Below, one piece after another: positions 5,801 through 9,558 of a stretch of 9,558 nucleotides of DNA. The translations under genes were made by a program, and so were the position numbers. The notes under the pieces are model-generated. The model searched no databases and had not been told where the DNA came from. It saw nothing but the letters and a program-made list of their open reading frames with translations. This DNA is from an uncultured Clostridia bacterium (GTDB taxonomy: Bacteria; Bacillota; Clostridia; TANB77; CAG-508). Where the stretch lies: the NCBI GenBank assembly GCA_947628925.1, contig CANRBU010000038.1, positions 1 to 9,558 on the forward strand. The letters are read 5' to 3'. How positions within the stretch are numbered: the first letter of the stretch is position 1; every line of letters begins with the position of its first letter.

Positions 5801-8002
5801 TCAACTCCGTTCTATCTCTTGTAATTCTGTCATAGAATCAACTATTTTTTCTCCCTCTTTACGTTGTAATGTGTTCACTTGTGAACCTATTTTCCCAATA
5901 TCATTTCCTGTTAATTGTTTTACTTTGATTGCATTTTTATAAAAGGCAATCTGCGCACTTATTTCTTTTACAAAATCTATATCTTCTGGTATTTGAGCAC
6001 TTAATTCTGATTTTTCTTCTTCACTCATACTATCATATTCTTTAATGTAGTTGTTTAAAATTTTCTTCTTTTGTAATATTTCTTGTCCATCTGCTAATTT
6101 GGTACCTCCATAAAAATCAACATATAAATCTAAAAAAATAGTTTCAATTTCTTCTTCGCTAATTTCATATACTTTTAATAAATCAATCATTTCATTTTCT
6201 GGAAAAATTTTTTTATTCATGCACTCTGCAATTTCATATAACAAAATCTTTCTTTTTGCTGTATTTATTCTCTCTTTTGATTTATTAATACTATTTTCTT
6301 CACTATCAGATACATAAAATTCTTTTCTAAATTGTTCTTTTTCTTCTTCTGGAATATTTTCAGATGCTAATATATCATATAACTCCATTTGCCATGAAGA
6401 ATTAAGTCCACTTTTCTTTGCTTCATCTTTAATAATATATTCCTCTATAGCTTCTTGCAATGGAATCATTTTATTTCTCATTATTGAAACGACTCTTTTT
6501 GAATCTATCTTCTCATTTAAAAGTAAATGTTTTAATAAAACATTATATTTTTCAAAAATCCATTTTGATGGAATCTTTTGTCCATTTTTTTTATAATCTT
6601 CTAAAGCCTCCTCTACACTAGCTCCCATCGTTATACGATAATGTATACAACTATAATTAATTCCATTGTCTATACAATATTGGTATAAACTATTTTCATT
6701 ATACTCTAATTTTTGAGGTAAAATTCTCCCTCTTCTAGTATTTTGATTTTTGCTTGTTAAATTTGAAATTAAGTTTGTTATTTGTCCACCATTTATAAGA
6801 TAGTTAACAAGTTCTCCTTCCCTAATACCTAAAATAATTGCTAAATCTGAATAAGTTATATTTTTTCCAGAATAGTTTATTACTTGCTTTTTTAAATCTT
6901 GTATTTTTATCATAAATACTGCTTTATTTGCATCTCTATCATATCTTCTAATATATCTTCCAAGTCTTAATTCTCTAATTCCTGTTTCTTCTGCCAAAGC
7001 CTTTATACTGTCGAATTGTTTTCCATTATAATTATATACTATTTTTGAATCTAAATAGTCTTGTATAACTTCCTCTGCATTTTCCCCCTCATATTCATTT
7101 AACAATCTTCTTAAAATCTGTTCTGATATATTTGTTTCTTTAACAATTTCTGATATACGCATCTTTTTTCCATTATATATGTAAGTTTTTATATTGTTTT
7201 TTTGTGGCTCTTCTTCTCTGCTTTTTTGTTTTCTCTCTTTTTCCTCTAATATTGCATCTATAGTTTCTTCAAAATTGTTTTCAAATTCAGTTCTTCTTTT
7301 GATATATTGTCTAGTCGAAATACCTAGTTCTTGCAAGGCTTTGCGTAAAGAAGAATATGTTTTCCCTTTGTATGTATATCCCTCATATTTTCCATGATTT
7401 CTTTCTTGATATTGAATATAAGCTTCATCTGCATTTCCGTTTGTTTCTTTTAAATATCTTCTTAATGTTGGTCTTGGAATATCCATAGCTTGTGACAAGC
7501 TATTCAAAGATTTATATGTTTTCCCTTGCCAAGTGTAATTTTCACTTTCTTGTTCTTGTTTTTTTAACCTTTTTACTGCATTTTCTATATTTCCTTCTTT
7601 TTCTATATATTTTGCAAGTGTCGTTACTGTTATTCCCAAATATTCTGCTAATTCTGCTTGTGTACGATATCTCTTTCCATCTATAATTGCAAATGTATGC
7701 TGATCTTCATACATTTGCATTGCCTCTTCTAAATTGTTTTTTGATAGTTTTAAATATTTTGCAATTGTTCCTTTGGTTAAATTTAAACTTTGCGCAGCTT
7801 CTTCCATTGTCCTATATGTTATTCCTTTATATGTGTATATAGTTTTTTCATTTTTATATCTTAATACTATATCATCAATGGTTTTATCTGGATTTTCTTC
7901 TATTAATCTTTTTAATGTTTTTCTATTAATATCAGTTGCTTCTGATAGTTTAACTAGAGATTCGTATGTTTGCCCATTATATTTATAAGATTTTTTTTCC
8001 AT
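5801..8002 (-). CDS. Large protein of tandem helix-turn-helix-like repeats, function unknown
   Basis: The 733-residue product is built of ~50-residue modules of the form Y-x-Y-x-G-K-T-Y-x-S-L, then a short helix, a glycine/isoleucine turn (GI or DI), a second helix with TL-x-x-YL, and a final N-x-x-E-A helix. Eight clear copies start near residues 6, 56, 104, 156, 209, 274, 323 and 374. Two weaker copies start near 431 (SLYQYC...NYSCIHYRITMG) and 482. Residues 525-733 are helical, charged and not repeated. The fold resembles NUMOD1-like and related HTH modules, which bind DNA in homing endonucleases, but no nuclease or other catalytic motif is visible. There is no signal peptide or membrane helix. 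The start is ATG 8000-8002, with AGGAG 12 bases upstream, slightly far. DNA binding is inferred from the repeat shape. The gene lies between rseP and a small partner gene. Confidence 0.85.
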   Translation of the reverse strand: MEKKSYKYNGQTYESLVKLSEATDINRKTLKRLIEENPDKTIDDIVLRYKNEKTIYTYKGITYRTMEEAAQSLNLTKGTIAKYLKLSKNNLEEAMQMYEDQHTFAIIDGKRYRTQAELAEYLGITVTTLAKYIEKEGNIENAVKRLKKQEQESENYTWQGKTYKSLNSLSQAMDIPRPTLRRYLKETNGNADEAYIQYQERNHGKYEGYTYKGKTYSSLRKALQELGISTRQYIKRRTEFENNFEETIDAILEEKERKQKSREEEPQKNNIKTYIYNGKKMRISEIVKETNISEQILRRLLNEYEGENAEEVIQDYLDSKIVYNYNGKQFDSIKALAEETGIRELRLGRYIRRYDRDANKAVFMIKIQDLKKQVINYSGKNITYSDLAIILGIREGELVNYLINGGQITNLISNLTSKNQNTRRGRILPQKLEYNENSLYQYCIDNGINYSCIHYRITMGASVEEALEDYKKNGQKIPSKWIFEKYNVLLKHLLLNEKIDSKRVVSIMRNKMIPLQEAIEEYIIKDEAKKSGLNSSWQMELYDILASENIPEEEKEQFRKEFYVSDSEENSINKSKERINTAKRKILLYEIAECMNKKIFPENEMIDLLKVYEISEEEIETIFLDLYVDFYGGTKLADGQEILQKKKILNNYIKEYDSMSEEEKSELSAQIPEDIDFVKEISAQIAFYKNAIKVKQLTGNDIGKIGSQVNTLQRKEGEKIVDSMTELQEIERS
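5805..5809 (-). promoter_or_regulatory. SD site inside the end of the repeat-array gene, selecting a GTG start
   Basis: CGGAG on the minus strand lies in the last sense codons of the 733-residue protein and directly precedes its TGA stop. Spacing favours GTG 5793-5795 as the start of the 147-residue protein. Confidence 0.6.
6431..7987 (-). repeat. Region encoding eight clear and two degraded HTH-like protein repeats
   Basis: Residues 6-524 of the large protein. The marker glycine of the first motif recurs at residues 10, 60, 109, 160, 213, 278, 327 and 379, a pitch of 49-53 residues except for one 65-residue step caused by a charged linker (about 253-270). Copies differ most in the second helix, where a DNA-contacting surface would be. 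The repeats are diverged at DNA level, so the array is old rather than freshly expanded. Confidence 0.75.
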
Positions 8003-8050
8003 ATTATTTAACTTCTCCTACTAATTTATTTTTTTACCATTATCCAAACA

Positions 8051-9302
8051 TTAAAAAATTCTTAAGAAATCATTATATGTCACATAAATTGATAATGCTA
8101 TTAATATTGAAAATCCTATTAATTGTATTTTTATTTCTGTTTGCTCATTTAGTGGTTTTCTGCGAATTGCTTCTATTATAAGTATTAGTATTTTTCCACC
8201 ATCTAGTGCTGGTATTGGTAATAAATTTGTAACTCCTAATGATAATGAAATAAGTGCTAACATATATATAAATTCTTGAAATCCATTTGTTTTTGCAACA
8301 ACTTCTGATATTCCTACTGGTCCCATCATTTGGTCAACTCCAACTTTACCAGTAAATAGTTTTTTTACATTATCTAAAATTGAAAATGCAAATGTTTTTG
8401 TTTCAATTCCTCCATATATTAAATGATTTATCAAGGTATCTTCTGCTTGTTGTAAAGTAACTCCTATATAATATGTGTATTGTGTATCTGGATAAATTTC
8501 TATTTTTACTTCTTTTCCATTTCTTTCTACTGTTAGCAAAATTACTCCTTGCCCTTTTTCTTGAATTTTTCCGTATTGCTTTTTGAGTATCCCCATTTAT
8601 TTTTTCATTATTAATCTCAAGTAATTTATCATTTGCTTGAATACCCTGTTTTTCTGCAGGGCTTCCTTTATCAACCGCAACAATTTTACATTTATCATCT
8701 AAATAAATTCCTGTATATTTACTACTTACTGCTGTAGGCTTTGCAGTATATTCTTTTATTTCTCCTTGCCTTTCAATTTTAAGTTGGACTTCTTTATCAC
8801 TATTTTTTTCTATAATAGCATTTATATCATACCTATTATTAATTTTGTGACCATTTATTTCAATAATTTTGTCATTTTTTTGCAAACCGATTTCTTGTGC
8901 TGCATAACCATCAATAGTTTTATCTACTACATTTGTTACATAATTACCTGTAGATGACATTAAAATAAAATATACAATTAAACCAAAAAGAATATTTACA
9001 GTTGCACCTGCTCCTACTATTAATAATCTTTTTGGAATACTTGCTTGAGAAAAAGAGCCTTTGGTTTCTGACCTTTGCTCTTCTCCTTCCATGCTACAAA
9101 ATCCGCCAAGCGGAATTAGTCGTAGTTCATATATTGTTTCTTTTCCTTTTTTCTTAAAAATAGTAGGTCCAAAGCCTATTGCAAATTCATTAACTTTGAC
9201 TTTACAAAGTTTTGCAACTAAGAGATGACCTGCTTCATGAATTAAAATTAAAAATCCTAATAAACAAATAATTTTAAGTGCTGAAATTAAAAATGGAATC
9301 AA
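8051..9302 (-). CDS. rseP: RseP/RasP site-2 zinc metalloprotease, split by a one-base frameshift
   Basis: This M50 intramembrane protease cleaves membrane-spanning anti-sigma factors and signal-peptide remnants. The zinc motif HEAGH (residues 22-26) lies in the first membrane helix. A further helix near 95-115 and two PDZ-like domains (about 121-200 and 203-280) follow. The rest carries GPVGI (327-331) and NLLPIPALDGG (359-369), whose Asp367 is the third zinc ligand. The reading frame breaks between 8566 and 8594. One surplus T in the five-T run 8566-8570 explains it best: removing it restores a 416-residue protein of normal length with a smooth second PDZ (DTQKAIRKIQEKG). Both halves look well conserved, which suggests a sequencing or assembly error, or a very recent mutation. 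The start is TTG 9300-9302, chosen because AGGAGG (9310-9315) is seven bases upstream. As read, the upstream frame runs on to a stop at 8403. Confidence 0.9.
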
Positions 9303-9309
9303 TATATAT

Positions 9310-9315
9310 CCTCCT
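9310..9315 (-). promoter_or_regulatory. SD site of rseP directly after the cdsA stop, serving a TTG start
   Basis: AGGAGG on the minus strand follows the cdsA TAG immediately. Seven bases on lies TTG 9300-9302, the only suitable start codon in the rseP frame, so rseP uses a rare start and is probably coupled to cdsA. Confidence 0.75.
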
Positions 9316-9558
9316 CTACATCAATGTAAAAAATGCATATGCAAATGGTGCTAAAAATAATAAGCTATCAATTCTATCTAACATTCCACCATGTCCTGGA
9401 ATCAAATTACTAAAATCTTTTATTTCAACATATCTTTTTATGCTAGATGCTGAAAAATCACCTATTTGACCCATCAAGCTTAAAATAACTCCTATCATTG
9501 CAATATATGCATAAGAATAATTCATATTCCAATATGTGTTTGCAAAATATGTATATGC
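9316..9558 (-). CDS. cdsA: Phosphatidate cytidylyltransferase CdsA, C-terminal fragment
   Basis: CdsA makes CDP-diacylglycerol from phosphatidate and CTP in the cytoplasmic membrane, the branch point for bacterial phospholipids. Only the last 80 residues are in the window; the frame stays open through the edge at 9558. They contain the full family signature, SSIKRYVEIKDFSNLIPGHGGMLDRID, with the conserved K-R, K-D, P-x-H-G-G and D-R-x-D residues. A hydrophobic helix precedes it and a final one ends at the C-terminus (LLFLAPFAYAFFTLM). The N-terminal two thirds lie outside the window. rseP starts 13 bp downstream. dxr, often found between these two genes in Firmicutes, is absent from this slot. 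Confidence 0.96.
   Translation of the reverse strand, partial: AYTYFANTYWNMNYSYAYIAMIGVILSLMGQIGDFSASSIKRYVEIKDFSNLIPGHGGMLDRIDSLLFLAPFAYAFFTLM

Noticed and set aside
1..9558. CRISPR array, tRNA, rRNA, or complete IS element
   Set aside because: I saw no evenly spaced identical repeats, no tRNA or rRNA motifs, and no transposase or integrase coding sequence on either strand.

Overview
The window is strongly AT-rich, and every gene I can support lies on the minus strand, so transcription runs from high to low coordinates. The mix of RemA (DUF370), a YicC-type RNase, a short omega subunit and a two-PDZ RseP, with strong AGGAGG Shine-Dalgarno sites and a sigma-A type promoter, points to a low-GC Firmicute. 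A Clostridia-like organism, perhaps an uncultured gut lineage, fits best. The lineage is inferred from gene content only.

Reading in the direction of transcription, the window opens with the C-terminal end of cdsA (9316-9558). rseP follows (8051-9302) and is split by a single-base frameshift near 8566-8570. Next come two genes of unknown function with only 5 bp between them. The first encodes a 733-residue protein built of eight clear and two degraded ~50-residue helix-turn-helix-like repeats (5801-8002). The second encodes a 147-residue charged protein (5352-5795).

A well-formed promoter at 5298-5326 then starts a second transcription unit: rsmE (4518-5267), a four-helix membrane protein with a long Lys/Thr/Ser tail (3688-4506), yicC (2769-3650), remA (2480-2755), rpoZ (2249-2461), an archaeal-type cytidylate-kinase-like gene (1649-2206), a small membrane protein (1291-1626) and glmM (1-1106, cut by the window edge). 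Most gaps are 11-48 bp, and several SD sites lie on or beside the stop codon of the gene before, so the genes are probably co-transcribed and partly translationally coupled. I see no convincing intrinsic terminator.

The one large gap, 1107-1290, is almost filled by a ~125-bp imperfect palindrome flanked by an 11-bp perfect direct repeat. It looks like a small inserted element (MITE-like) or a structured RNA just upstream of glmM.

Most genes serve core functions: phospholipid precursor synthesis (CdsA), intramembrane proteolysis (RseP), rRNA methylation (RsmE), RNA turnover (YicC), transcription (RpoZ, RemA), nucleotide metabolism (CMP-kinase-like) and cell-wall precursor synthesis (GlmM). 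Two expected genes are missing from their usual slots: gmk between remA and rpoZ, and dxr between cdsA and rseP. The best candidate for something undescribed is the repeat-array protein and its small partner.
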